Shown here: one piece after another, positions 54,009 to 64,000 of the stretch
Layout of the letters: each line of letters begins with the position of its first letter
How positions within the stretch are numbered: the stretch's first letter is position 1
DNA from: Ricinus communis
Taxonomy: Eukaryota; Streptophyta; Magnoliopsida; Malpighiales; Euphorbiaceae
Reading direction: 5' to 3'
DNA length: 64,000 bases
Assembly (NCBI RefSeq): GCF_019578655.1
Contig: NC_063262.1
Location: 14,577,582 to 14,641,581, forward strand
Position numbers and translations under genes: made by a program
The notes under the pieces: generated by a model
Databases searched by the model: none
Told to the model about the DNA's origin: nothing
What the model saw: the letters and a program-made list of their open reading frames with translations, nothing else

Positions 54009-55505
54009 GTTCTCATGTGTTAATGAACACACAACAAGAACCGGACATTCGGAAGAGCCAGACTTTGCAGAAGAAACGGAAGATCGAGAATCTCTCGCTC
54101 CAGAAACTTCTCTTCCTCCAAAACCAGCCTCTGGTCCTTGGTTTTCTCTAGATACAGTGCCACCATCTCAATGGAGGAATAAAATCTTAGAATTCAATGC
54201 TTGGCTTGATCTCCAGATGATAAATCCTCAGTCCAATCTCCAAGCAGTCCTAACTGAATTCACATCAAGATTTACTGGCACCTTAAGAGAATGGTTTTCC
54301 CATTTATCCGAGTATCAAAGGATACAATTTGTTCAACTTGGTTCACATTGCTCAAGCTCAGCGCATATTCACCAACAATTTTTGGGTGATTACAATTTAA
54401 TCTTCGGACAACGGAAACAAGAATATTTTGATCGTAAATGCTGTTCCATGAAGAGAAAAGATCTAGAAACCCACTATGTTCATATGTCCAAACTCTATTA
54501 TGAACTCACTGGGCCCAATGTTGATGATCTCAAATATACTTTTGTCGTACTCTCACTGAAGAAATGCGACTGAAATTCAACGCATGATGACAGAGACTCA
54601 CAGAGATATCACTCATATTTCTCTCGGGGAAATCTGGCAATTCACTCTAGCCACTCTGGACAAGATGTGTGAACAGCAGAAAATATTCAAAAAAATTGCA
54701 AAAGGAGAAGCGTTGCTAAAGAACTTATGCAATGGGGACTATCTTCGGATCAAATGCAAAGAGAAACACTGTGATCGCAGATCAAAAAGAAAAGACATTT
54801 TTCTTCTTATTCCAAGGAATCCTCTCATTACAAGCGGGAAAAGGGAAGAAAGATCTGTTGGTTCGGAAAAAGTCAACAAACAAGCGTAAATCAGATCGGT
54901 GCTACATCTGTGGCCAAAGAGGACACTATGCAAAGAAATGTCCTAACAAGCCGAAACAAACTGTTGCTCTTCTTCATCAATTGAAAGATTCATGTCCAGA
55001 AGACCTATCTGACCATGATCTTGAATCACTTTTTTCAGAAGAAGAAATGGCTTCTTCCCAAACACTTTTTGCCTTTCCTTGCTCAGATTCCAGTTCAGAT
55101 GAAGATTCTTCTGATGAAGAAACTCCAATCTTAACTATAGGACCTACACTCCAAGTTAAGATTGAACCTCCGAACCCACGATTCGGACTCCGAAAATTTT
55201 CACTGGTTATCTCCTTTACCATCACCGGGAAACCATCCTTGCAGGATATAGCCTATCGCATTCCTGATGAACCACATCCCTACATAATACCTACACCGAT
55301 ACAGTCCAACTCTTCTTCCTCAACACTATCTATTCCTAGTTTTCCGGAAAACATAGGAAGTCCATCTTCTCCGAATCTCCGAAATCACCACAAAGACAAC
55401 CAGCTCATCCTACACCCCTGGTTTCTATTCACATCCTTCCCGGCAAATATGACAGGCCTGTTCTCACATCGCACTATTGGATCGGTTCTCATTGTACCAT
55501 GTTGA
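54009..55505 (+). pseudogene. EPRV copy B coat-protein region with CCHC knuckle
   Basis: Frames 53707-54573, 54584-54889 and 54732-55505 together cover the coat domain (RFTGTLREWFSHL near 54280), the Lys-rich segment and the CCHC knuckle (CYICGQRGHYAKKC, about 54901-54942) plus the acidic tail. At least two frameshifts (near 54575 and 54780) disrupt it. Compared with copy A it lacks a few residues around 54575. Confidence 0.85.
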
Positions 55506-56760
55506 ATCCAGATGCTCGGCTTGGAGAAAGAAAATTTATCATTTCACGGCGGTGACGGCAAAAGATTCCAAACTACGATGGTCTCAAAAATAAAGTTGGA
55601 ATACAGTTCTTCCCGCATCGCATCGTATGGATCTATGTCATTGGATCTTACTTATTTGGTAGAGATCTTCTTGTCGGATTCGACACCTATCATGTCATGG
55701 AGAAACTTCAAATTTTGCCAACAGGACTTAAGTATAAGCGTCAGTTTCAACCTTATACTCAAAGTCCCAATCAATTCCTCCATAACAGAGGTCCCATCCG
55801 ATTTTGCACATTTAAAAGAATTATTTGTGCCATGCCGCTCGACTCCCACTTGAGTTTCCATCATCCCTCTCCTGCATGCAGAAATCCAAATTTCTTCATT
55901 ACCCTTCCTTTCAAGCTAAATGAAGACATAAATCCAACCAAAGCCAGTCATCCCGGAATGTCTCCTTCCGACTTAGCTTTGGCAAGACAAGAATGTCAAG
56001 AACTGCTTCAACAAGGTTTAATTGAACCAACCCGGTCTCCTTGGGCATGTCAAGCATTCTATGTGGAAAACGAACAGAAAAGTTAAGGGAAAGAAAAGGC
56101 TTGTGATTGACTATAAGCCTTTAAATCATTTCTGTCAGGATGATAAGTTTCCAATTCAAAATCTCTTCCCTACTAGTTCGTCTTCAAGGAGCGACTCTCT
56201 TCTCAAAGTTTGACTTAAAGTCGTGGTTCGCGTTAGGCATTCACCCTAATGACAGATACAAGACTGCCTTCGCATTCCAGACGCACAATATCGTTGGACC
56301 GTCATGCCCTTTGGCCTTAAAACGGCTCCTTCTATTTTCAAAGGGCAATGATCCGGATCTTTGAGCCACTTCGGATACTTGTATCATCTACATAGATGAT
56401 ATTCTCCTCTTTCTAAATCCTGTCAAGGAACATGAAGAACTTCTTCGGCTTTCAGCCTTGGTTCATTCCTATGGTATAATGCTCTCGGAAAGGAAATCAT
56501 ACATTGGGCAATCCGAAATGGATTTTCTTGGCCTGAAATTAAAGAATGGGCAATATGAAGCAGGCCCTCATTTGGCCCAAGAACCGAGGCATTTTCCTGA
56601 CGAAATTTATCAAAAAGCAAGTTCAACAATTTCCGGGCATAATCAACTACATTCGAGACTTTATTCCAAAGGCCGCAGCCCATACAAAGGTTCTAACCGC
56701 TCAATCAAGAAGGATGCTAGCCCATGGGCCCAAGCCCATCAAGCGCTAAACTATTAAAAC
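55506..56760 (+). pseudogene. EPRV copy B protease and reverse transcriptase
   Basis: Protease-region sequence from 55437 with the active-site neighbourhood altered (D-T-G is not readable as in copy A), then frames 55512-55853, 55697-56086, 56022-56213, 56140-56364 and 56458-56757. The YIDD-encoding stretch is present at about 56389-56400, but stops and shifts before and after it mean no RT can be made. Far more decayed than copy A in this part, which suggests an older copy or relaxed decay. Confidence 0.85.
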
Positions 56761-58057
56761 AATTGGCCCAAAAGACTCGCCACTCTCTATCCCTGCCGAT
56801 GATGCACAGTTGATTCGCAACCGATGCTAGTGACCTTGCTTGGGGTGCTCTCCTTCCTGCAAGAACAAAACAAGAAGGAATCATTATGCAAGTATGTATC
56901 AGACAGTTTAAAGACAGTGAACTTCACTATCATTCCAACATAAAAGAAATTCGCTAAGTATGCAATTCAAAATGTGAGTTCTTCCTTGCTTCAAGACATT
57001 TCATTGTCGGAATGGACAACTCCAATTTTCCTCGTGATTCGGAGTTCAAAGGTCGCAAAATTCCCGATAAACAGCTTCCTACCGAAAGAATGGTTCTCTC
57101 TATATGATTTTGAAGTTCAACACATCCAGGCAACAAGAACCTCATTCCTGATTTCTTATCTCGCCTCTCCAAGCCCTTCACAAATCCCCCTAGTCCTTCT
57201 TTCTTTATCTTTATGGCTCAGTTTAGCCATCGAACCACACACCCGGATCAACCAGCCAACCTGTCTATTCCTGAATTCGAACTTTGGGTTTACAGACGCA
57301 TCTTAGCCTTTTATAAAGATGTGGTTCCTCATCCGGAAGACTTCTCCGCTTCATTTCCATGGAGACTTTTTCCTACCATAACAGTAGACATTTCCCTCAA
57401 CATCCGAGCAATTCTGGTACCTTTGGTATCTTTCATGTCTATATCATCTTCCTATAGAGCTTCCACTACTACGGACCTTATGGTTTTTGCATAGGGAAGA
57501 AAATAAGTCACATCCCGCCCGGCGTTTTTTCCCGTTATTTGAAAATCATTATGCATGGCAACATCGTCTCGGAAGATTAGTTCATCAAGCAGCCTCCTCA
57601 ATATGACAGATCATGCAAAGGCTTTAACCTACCACACCATCCTCTTTCTTCACCAACAACACAATAAAGAAGACACTGTCTCAACAACCATCACTCCCTG
57701 GAAAACCTTCCATGGCCGCTTTGAAGAAATGCCTTTCACTATCAAACATGCTCTACTTCATAAGGGGAATGAACTCAATCATTCAACTAATGAGGCATTT
57801 CCAGAATCAGCATGCATAGGAGACCCTCGGATCAAAGACGACTGATTTCTCCTACTTCTTCAACACCTTCAACTTCATCCAATCATCCAAATGAAGCCAC
57901 ATCATCAATGGAGTTAAACCCGGCTTTCCTAGAACCATGGTCGCAACCGGAAGAACCTCCTCCATCGGATTCTCAATTATTGTCTCAAGAGATATCTCGA
58001 AATCTCCTCGATGCCATTCATCCGACACACCGGCCCATCACGACGCATTCATCATAA
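56761..58057 (+). pseudogene. EPRV copy B RNase H and C-terminal tail
   Basis: Short frames 56974-57306, 57213-57494, 57555-57845 and 57812-58057 match the 461-residue frame of copy A. The unknown tail begins near MAQFSHRTTHPDQ at 57213 and includes TPWKTFHGRFEEMPF at about 57694-57738, the segment found transplanted into gypsy-1. Multiple frameshifts. Confidence 0.85.
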
Positions 58058-58702
58058 TTATGGCATAAGTGAGTCGGGATGACTCGATGAAGACTACTCG
58101 AACATGGACCCACCAATAAGCGTGATTTGGTGAAGAGCGGATAAGCACTCACAAAAAGCAAGATGCTCCACTAAGAAGATGCTCTATATTATTGTACTTA
58201 AAGTAGATATTTTGGCTTTTATGTCACATGTTTTTTGGCTTCTTATGTCACATGTTTTCGTCTTTATGAAAAGGAATATATTCCTTTTTACGCATGCATT
58301 AAGCATAGTACTCTTGCCAGGTGGCAAGAAATTGTTGTTTGTAAGTTTATCTTGACATCTCCCTTCCTCCTATATAAAGGAAGGATCGTCTCTCTTGTAA
58401 TTCAAGTTGTGTAAGAAATAAGCACTTATATTTCTCTTATCTTTCATGGCTTTCTAATTTCTCTCTGTTCTTCTTCTCTATCCTATGGCAATGAATTAGC
58501 TGTTGCTACGATCTGTTTCTGTTATAATCCAAAAGGGCTAACTCCACCACTCGGCTATTCGAGTTTCAAAGAAGCAGGAAGACCCCCATGGCGAGGTGCC
58601 TCTTTGGTCTTAGCTTAAAGAAACTCTCTTGCCTTGAGTAAGGATATTCTCCTTGAGTTTACAGCATGAGGATTATAGCATGAACAGCTCTCGGCGTCAT
58701 TC
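58058..58702 (+). promoter_or_regulatory. EPRV copy B intergenic promoter and leader
   Basis: Perfect 20-bp palindrome AAAAGGAATATATTCCTTTT at 58269-58288, inverted repeat CTTGCCA/TGGCAAG at 58313-58328, TATA box TATATAAA at 58371-58378, then about 325 bases of leader to the PBS. All are conserved in copy A. These would drive the full-length viral RNA. Confidence 0.8.
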
Positions 58703-58715
58703 TGGTATCAGAGCC
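58703..58715 (+). promoter_or_regulatory. EPRV primer-binding site, tRNA-Met type
   Basis: TGGTATCAGAGCC, the conserved tRNA-Met site of Caulimoviridae and the start of minus-strand synthesis; conventionally it marks position 1 of the genome map. Confidence 0.9.
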
Positions 58716-58751
58716 AAAAGGGTGTAGAGAAGAAGAAACTCATCTACAAAC

Positions 58752-59453
58752 ATGGAAACAACTTCAAGTCCTATTGTCCAAACCTCTTCTCTTTCATTAC
58801 CTACTTCATGTAAACAGTACATTACAGATAAGATCGATAATTTAGTTGAAATATCCCATATTCCGGTAAACCGCTCAAATTCAAAATTCTCTTGTCCCAA
58901 TTCTCAACCCTTACGCTCGCCTTCCGACGTAATCGGGCCTTTCTCTAGACACCGAGACATATTATTTCCGGACCATCCTGTCAACATAAAAGAATATGTA
59001 TACCATCTTCTCTTCTCAAAGGTGTTCTTTCTTCCAGAACCACCGAACAAAGACGTGACTTTAGAAATTCCATCTCACTTCATTCAACAATGGAAGCAAC
59101 AAAAATATACCCATCTCCATTTTGGTGCTATCAGACTTGTACTTTCCTATCATGGAAGACAAGGACTTCCAGTCACTGCCAGACTTTCTTTGTTAGATAC
59201 TCGTTATCTAAACTATGAACATGCTGTGATTGGCTCTATTGTCACTACTCTAAATGCAGGAAGCGTTGTACTTACGTTTTTTCCTAATTTTAATATGTCT
59301 CTAGAAGATCCTCATCTCAGTCAAGCCCTGAAAGTACAGGTACAAATCACAGGCGCAGATCAAGTTGCTGACACAATCTCAGCTACTCTTCATCACCAGC
59401 TAGTCTACAGGTTACAAGACCATGCCATTAACCTACGGACTCGGCCTCTCTAA
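58752..59453 (+). pseudogene. EPRV copy B movement protein (30K-type), 233-aa frame
   Basis: Starts at an ATG 37 bases after the PBS. The 30K-superfamily core is visible at residues about 100-180: a beta-rich domain with HFGAIRLVLSYHGRQGLPV and a following Asp in LLDTRYLNYEHA. Such proteins enlarge plasmodesmata for cell-to-cell spread. It is the only movement-protein sequence in the window. It ends at 59451-59453, where the remaining copies suggest a continuing polyprotein, so the stop may be a mutation. Whether this was a separate ORF or the N-terminus of a polyprotein cannot be decided here. Confidence 0.8.
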
Positions 59454-59934
59454 CTTGATGCAGTTTTCATCTTTCACGATAGTGGTCTCACTCCTACAAT
59501 AGTTCGGACTCCCGCATAACCCCGTGAAGAGTTGGAAAAGTTAATCCCTTCCTGTGGATTACAAACTATGAAAAGCTGCACCAAAGTTCTCGACTGCATA
59601 AAAACAGGATCCTATTTTTATCAAGCAACTTGACAAGACTGTTAAAGTCTCCTATTTGTCCTCCACAGCGACATCCTCTTCAACTCCTCATTCTATTTCC
59701 ATGATCCAACCAGTGAAGAGGACTTACAAGAAAAAGATTCCCATTCATAGTTTCAGATCAGATGGGTGGGAAGTCTATGTCTCTAAGATCAATGGACACT
59801 TTATCTGGGATTGTGATCCTTCAAAGTGTGATCCCGGATGTGCTTGTCAAGAAGATCTTGATGATCTTGAAACCAGACCCAAAAGAAACTCTCTTGCCTT
59901 GAGTAAGGATATTCTCCTTGAGTTTACAGCATGA
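59454..59934 (+). pseudogene. EPRV copy B start of the N-terminal region, joined to a leader scrap
   Basis: Frame 59656-59934 begins with the same basic and Cys-rich block (CDPSKCDPGCACQ) as copy A 15886-16683. At about 59889 it switches to 81 bp of leader sequence (compare 58616-58702) sharing AAAGAAAC at the junction; the leader ends at 59968 within a base of the PBS start. The region 59454-59655 holds the linker after the movement protein with stops. Confidence 0.8.
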
Positions 59935-59968
59935 GGATTATAGCATGAACAGCTCTCGGCGTCATTCT

Positions 59969-62338
59969 GCAAGATCTAAAAATTTACCAAATTGTTGATC
60001 AACTTTATCCTGCTTGAGTTTTGCAGGATATGGAATGGGAGGTTGGTATGGCCTCAAGGGAATCTTCTTCGAATCCTCCTTCTCTTCAACTGCTCCCTTT
60101 TCTTTCTCTTCAGGCTTGTCTTTCTTTTCCGACTCATCCACCTGCAAGGCTTAAATGAGCTAGTAAGTTCCTTACCTGATCTCAAAGTAATTGCTTTGGC
60201 ATGCTCCCTTGGATTAGACTTTGTGTTACTTGGAAGCGTGCCTGGCTGCCTCTCAGCCATCATCCTAGACAACTGCCCAATTTGAGTTTCTAAGTTCTGA
60301 ATTGAAGCTTGTTGATTCCGAACGGCAGTGTCCGTTTGCTGAAATCTGTTCTCTGAAGTTGCAATGAACTTCATCATCAACTCTTCCAAGTTAGGTTTCT
60401 TCTCTTGACTAGCTCCTGGTTGATGGGGAATAGATTGCATAGGTTGCTGCTGATGCAACCTCTGGTATCCTGGTGGACCTTGGTTATTGGAGTTCCTCCA
60501 TCCAAAATTAGGATGATTCCTCCACCCTGGGTTATATGTATTGCTGTAGGGATCATTCTGCTGCCTACCTACATAATCAACATGCCTACCTCCCGCATTA
60601 CAATTGGCACTGTAATGCGGTCCACCACAGAATTCACATCCGGGCTGAACTGCTTGGACCGGCATCTGAAGTTGTTCTATCTTTTTGGAAAGTAGCTCTA
60701 CTTGTGCCGCCAAGGCTGCTGTAGGATCTGCCTCAGCCCGATATACAACGGGCCTTGGACCTCTAAAGGTGTTTTACTATTAATAGCTCCCCCTGCAGCT
60801 GCATCTACCATTTGTCTAGTGGCTGTATTCATGCCACTATAGAATGTCTGCACTTGCATCCAGAGAGGAAGACCATGGTGTGGGCAACACCTTAACAAGT
60901 CCTTGAAGCGCTCCCAGGCTTCGTACATTGATTCTCCTTCACCCTGCACAAAAGAAGATATGATATGAATCAAGGCTGCCATGAGATTCCATTGCAAAGG
61001 CATGCACCAAAAGGTCCAAAATGGAAATGCAACTCATGCATGAAAACAAGAGTCCAACCTTATAATGAAGCATCCAGTCCATTTTGAAGAATAAAATCCA
61101 TTCGGCTATGATTAAGCCTTTGGGCTTAATTCATATTTATATGGGTTCTTATCTTTTGGGTTTTAGCTTAAGTAATTGTTTTAGTTTATTTTTATTTAAT
61201 TAAGGATTATTTTATTAGGTGTGAGTTATATGAGTGTTATGTGGAGTTACAAATGAGTGCACATATTTAGTTGTCATTGGGGAGTTACAAAATGAGGGCC
61301 ATCAATGTAAAAAACAGCCATTTTTAATGAGTTTTTAAGGGAATTAAAGGGAAAACGTGGGAAAGTAGAAAAGACATCCATTTAGGTTTTCTTTGTCTTG
61401 TTTTGCCTATAAATATCAAAGCCAAATTCATTTGTAAACATAGAATTTTGAATGATAATCTTTGTTTGCTCTTTGTGAGTGTTTTTTGCTTAAGTTCTTG
61501 CATGAACTTTGAACTTATCAAACTATTTTTAGTTTGTGGCGTTCTCTAACCAAAATCTTGTGTTTGATTCATAACTTATCAAATCATACTTGGTTTGTGG
61601 CGTTTGGAGTTGAATTCAAGTGCTAGTTTCATTGTTGGAACTAGTTTTTCCTATCTTCACTTGAGGAGATCCTTGGGTTTTGGAATCATCTTGATTGGAG
61701 GGTGTTTTCTTGCATTCCATATGTATCATAACTCATTAGTTATTGGGGTGTGTGGTTGCTAAGATGATGATTTCCTATCAAGATATGTTATTTCGCATTT
61801 GAGCAGTCTTAGCAGGAGGAAAATACTTATTCAAAAACTTTTCAGCCAAAGAAGTCCAGGTAGTGATCGTTTTCGGTGGCAAGGACTGCAACCATCTTTT
61901 CGCTCTATCCCTCAAGGAAAAAGGAAATAGCCTCAACCGTATGGCATCATCAGTTGTTCCATAAATCTTAAAGGTATCACATATTTCCAAAAAGTTGGCG
62001 ATATGCTCGTTCGGATCTTCGCTCACCAATCCTCCAAATTGCACCGTATTCTGGATCATTTGGATTACATTCGACTTTATTTCAAAATTATTGGCCGCCA
62101 CGGGAGGCCTCACTATCCCAGTTTGCATCCCTGCTAGAGAGGGCCTAGCAAACTCGTACATGGTCCTTTCATCATTACCTCCATTTGCATTGTGGTTCTC
62201 CATCTCACTAGTTTCACGAACAGAAATCTCTGCTTCAATCTCCTCCTCTACTGCCTGCATATGCCTCCTTAGCAATCTAAGAGAGCGCTTGGGTTCAGAT
62301 AAAGGCTCTGTAAGATTAGGATTAGAGCTCCTGGTCAT
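59969..62338 (-). pseudogene. Athila Gag
   Basis: Pieces: 61778-62338 (186 aa, Retrotrans_gag domain with FGGLVSEDPNEHIANFLEIC and LRDRAKRWLQSLPP), 60698-61003 (YEAWERFKDLLRCCPHHGLP), 60054-60713 (Cys/His knuckle CEFCGGPHYSANC and the AITLRSGKEL motif) and the segment to 59969 (PYQPPIPYPAKLKQDKVDQQ). A solo LTR at 60961-61780 splits the first two. The rest toward protease is cut by EPRV copy B, with perhaps 150-200 bases missing. Gag forms the particle of the element; this copy is dead. Confidence 0.9.
60961..61780 (+). mobile_element. Solo LTR of the short LTR family, TSD AGATA
   Basis: 820 bp, TGATATGAATC...TCCTATCA, matching the LTRs at 23183-24004 and 5466-6288. Perfect TSD AGATA at 60956-60960 and 61781-61785. 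Inserted in the host Athila gag. A third independent insertion of this family in the window. Confidence 0.95.
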
Positions 62339-62482
62339 AAACTACCTGAGCACAATAAAGAACAACAACACCAACAAACGGGATAAGAACAAAACTATAC
62401 ACAAAAAATAAATTATGAACAAAAAGAGAAATGACTAGACTAACAAATATTAAAATTTCAATTTAGTTCACAAAAACCGTTA
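62339..62482 (-). other. Athila 5' untranslated leader
   Basis: 144 bases between gag start and PBS; A/T-rich, no further signal recognised. Confidence 0.7.
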
Positions 62483-62498
62483 CCCGGCAACGGCGCCA
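62483..62498 (-). promoter_or_regulatory. Athila primer-binding site, tRNA-Asp type
   Basis: Plus strand CCCGGCAACGGCGCCA, equal to the 3' end of plant tRNA-Asp(GUC) with CCA. Six bases from the LTR. Confidence 0.9.
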
Positions 62499-62504
62499 AA
62501 AACT

Positions 62505-62664
62505 TGATGTGTGCTAAGTCATGCAAGACTATGACCTAAGGCAGTGTACCTATCAGTGGAGTATAGCTTACGGCGAGTACCAAGTGTCGTATTCCCCAAA
62601 GAACGTGTGAACCTAAATCTACTCAATCTTCTCTGTTATCTAATCACAGAACATAAATGGTGTT
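62505..62664 (-). repeat. 5' LTR of host Athila-type element, truncated
   Basis: The first 160 bases on plus (TGATGTGTGCTAAG...) match 21537-21697. The sequence is then replaced by EPRV copy C around 62661-62668, with TTGGTT shared at the junction. Confidence 0.9.
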
Positions 62665-64000
62665 TTGGTTAGATTAATGTCTTCATTTAGCTTGAAAGGA
62701 AGGGTAATGAAGAAATTTGGATTTCTGTACAGAGGAGAAGGATGGTGGAAATTCAAGTGGGAGTCAGAGCAACATGGCACAAATAATTCTCTTAAGTGTG
62801 CAAAAACAGATGGAACCTCTGTTATGGAGAATTGATTGGGATTTTGAGTATAAGGTTGAAACTGTCGCTTATACTTAAGTCCTGTTGGCAAAATTTGAAG
62901 TTTCTCTGCAGCATGGTAGGTGTCGAATCCGACAAGAAGATCTCTGCCAAATAAGTAAGATCCAATGACATAGATCCATACGATGCAGTCTGGGAAGAAC
63001 TGAATTCCAACTTTATTTTTTGAGACCATCGTAGTTTGAAATCTTTCGCCACCGAAATGATAAATTTTCTTTCTCCAGCCGAGTCAAGAGCATCTGGATT
63101 CAACATGGTACAATGAGAACCATTGTCCAATAGTGCAGTAACAGGGACAGGCCTGTCATATTTGCCAGGAAGGATGTGAATAGAAACCAAGGGTGTAGGA
63201 TGAGTTGGTTGTGCTGTGGTGATTTCTGGAGATTCTGGAGAAGATGAACTTCCTATGTTTTCTGGAAAACTAGGAATAGATAGTGTTGGGGAGGAAGAGT
63301 TGGATTGTACTGGTGTAGGTATTATGTAGGGATGTGGTTCTTCAAGAATGCAGTAGGCTATATCTGCAAAGATGGTTTCTGGTGATGGTAAAGGAGATAG
63401 CCAGTGAAAGTTTTCAGGAGTTTGTGGACTGTCTGGAGGTTCAATTTTGACTTGTAGTGTAGGTCCTATGGTCAAGATTGAAGTTTCTTCATCAGAAGAA
63501 TCTTCATCTGTACTGGTATCTGAACAAGGAAAAGCAAAGAGTGTTTGGGAAGAAGCCATTTCTTCTTCTGAAAAAAGTGATTCAAGATCATGGTCAGATA
63601 GATCTTCTGGACATGAATCTTTCAATTGATGAAGAAGAGCAACAGTCTGTTTCGGCTTGTTAGGACATTTCTTTCTAAACCAGCGTATCTTTCTTCCCTT
63701 TTTCTGCTTGTAATGAGAAGATTCCTTGGAATAAGAAGAAAAATGTTTTTTCTTTTTTGATCTGCAGTCACAATGTTTCTCTTTGCATTTGATTTGAAGA
63801 TAATCCTTGTTGCATAAGTTCTTTAGCAACGCTTCTCCTTTTGCAATTTTTTTGAATAGTTTCTACTGTTCACACATCTTGTCCAGAGTGGCTAGAGTGA
63901 ATTGCCAAATTTCCCCGAGAGAAATATGAGTGATATCTCCGTGAGTCTCTCGCCATCATGCGTTGAATTTCAGTCGCATTTCTTCAGCAGAGTCGACAAA
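62665..64000 (-). mobile_element. Endogenous pararetrovirus copy C, minus strand, truncated by window end
   Basis: Starts inside the protease-RT region and runs upstream on the viral map through protease and coat protein to the window edge. It is close to copy A in sequence. It joins the Athila LTR without a TSD. Confidence 0.9.
62822..63829 (-). pseudogene. EPRV copy C coat C-terminal part and protease (335-aa frame)
   Basis: Here the coat tail and protease remain in one frame: basic segment, an acidic Ser-rich tail and the protease active site written D-N-G-S-H. The CCHC knuckle present in copies A and B is absent through a 66-bp in-frame deletion at about 63668. After the protease active site a small deletion shifts the frame, so residues beyond about 250 are out of register. 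The normal protease frame continues separately at 62640-63029. Defective. Confidence 0.85.

Larger units (their letters stand above)
53180..59968 (+). mobile_element. Endogenous pararetrovirus copy B, plus strand, circularly permuted
   Basis: Order along the plus strand: N-terminal region from the middle, coat protein, protease, RT, RNase H, tail, intergenic promoter, primer-binding site (58703-58715), movement protein, and the start of the N-terminal region (to about 59889), then an 81-bp leader scrap to 59968. Beginning and end lie about 270 bp apart on the viral map (compare copy A 16228-16496), so this is almost one full genome of about 7 kb opened at an unusual point. It sits in the gag-protease region of the host Athila element, with a small deletion and no TSD. 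Frames are broken in many places. Confidence 0.9.
21537..62664 (-). mobile_element. Host Athila/Tat-type Ty3/gypsy element, split by six insertions
   Basis: The pieces are collinear on the minus strand: 5' LTR part (62505-62664), tRNA-Asp PBS (62483-62498), gag (62338-59969), protease-RT (53179-51528), RT/RNase H (44599-44539), RNase H-integrase (38421-36770), an extra ORF (35677-35085 and 28182-27165), PPT (about 22894-22910) and 3' LTR (22893-21537). Four internal insertions and one solo LTR are each flanked by 5-bp TSDs whose removal rejoins the pieces; the EPRV insertion has none. After subtraction about 10.7 kb remain, plus the lost part of the 5' LTR, the normal size for Athila elements. 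All genes carry stops or gaps. Confidence 0.9.

Noticed and set aside
54575..58057. EPRV copy B as a potentially activatable viral genome
   Set aside because: Numerous frameshifts and stops across coat, protease, RT and RNase H, plus a missing segment, make it inactive as it stands.
58703..58715. tRNA-like sequence at TGGTATCAGAGCC sites (also 4716, 24007, 45531)
   Set aside because: Only the 12-13 bases complementary to the tRNA 3' end are present; they are primer-binding sites.

Overview
The window is plant nuclear DNA, almost certainly eudicot heterochromatin. It is AT-rich and consists of nested LTR retrotransposons plus integrated pararetrovirus (Caulimoviridae-type) sequence. No intact host gene, rRNA, tRNA or CRISPR array was recognised. 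The plant lineage is inferred from tRNA-Met and tRNA-Asp primer-binding sites, Athila/Tat and CRM-like Ty3/gypsy proteins, and a petuvirus/florendovirus-like pararetrovirus. The species cannot be named from the sequence.

Layout. 1-261: decayed Ty3/gypsy gag-protease end. 262-9202: very degenerate tandem array with a unit of roughly 1.0-1.25 kb, interrupted by an old LTR fragment (2113-2492) and a short LTR element with one unknown ORF (4546-6288). 9203-10672: truncated gypsy element (gypsy-4, minus). 10673-16971: endogenous pararetrovirus (EPRV) copy A, minus. 16972-19434: truncated gypsy-3, plus. 19435-20620: low-copy-looking DNA with intron-like segments. 20621-21501: solo LTR with target-site duplication (TSD) AAGGG.

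From 21537 to about 62664 one Athila/Tat-type element on the minus strand has been expanded to 41 kb by six insertions. They are a short LTR element with a rearranged end (23183-26059, TSD ACAAC), gypsy-1 (28183-35084, TSD GTATC), a gag-only Athila-type element (38427-44533, TSD CAGCT), gypsy-2 (44605-51522, TSD CCATG), EPRV copy B (about 53180-59968, no TSD) and a solo LTR (60961-61780, TSD AGATA). Removing them leaves about 10.7 kb in the normal Athila order: LTR, PBS, gag, protease, RT, RNase H, integrase, extra ORF, PPT, LTR. The 5' LTR is cut by EPRV copy C (62665-64000, minus, leaving the window).

How the pieces relate. gypsy-1 and gypsy-2 are near-identical and inverted relative to each other. 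They and gypsy-3/-4 have the CRM-like layout in which the integrase C-terminus is read through the polypurine tract into the 3' LTR. The short LTR family shares most of its LTR with gypsy-3 and is probably mobilised in trans. EPRV copy B is circularly permuted, and two EPRV junctions fall at the viral primer-binding site. Small EPRV scraps lie inside other repeats: 34 bp in the tandem array, about 28 bp in the Athila LTR, and 126 bp replacing the protease active site of gypsy-1. All EPRV reading frames seen are broken.

Most noteworthy: the LTR element whose two integrated termini are both U3 ends (23183-26059), the pararetroviral patch inside a retrotransposon protease (32367-32492), the unknown ORF of the short LTR family, and the fully resolvable nesting order.
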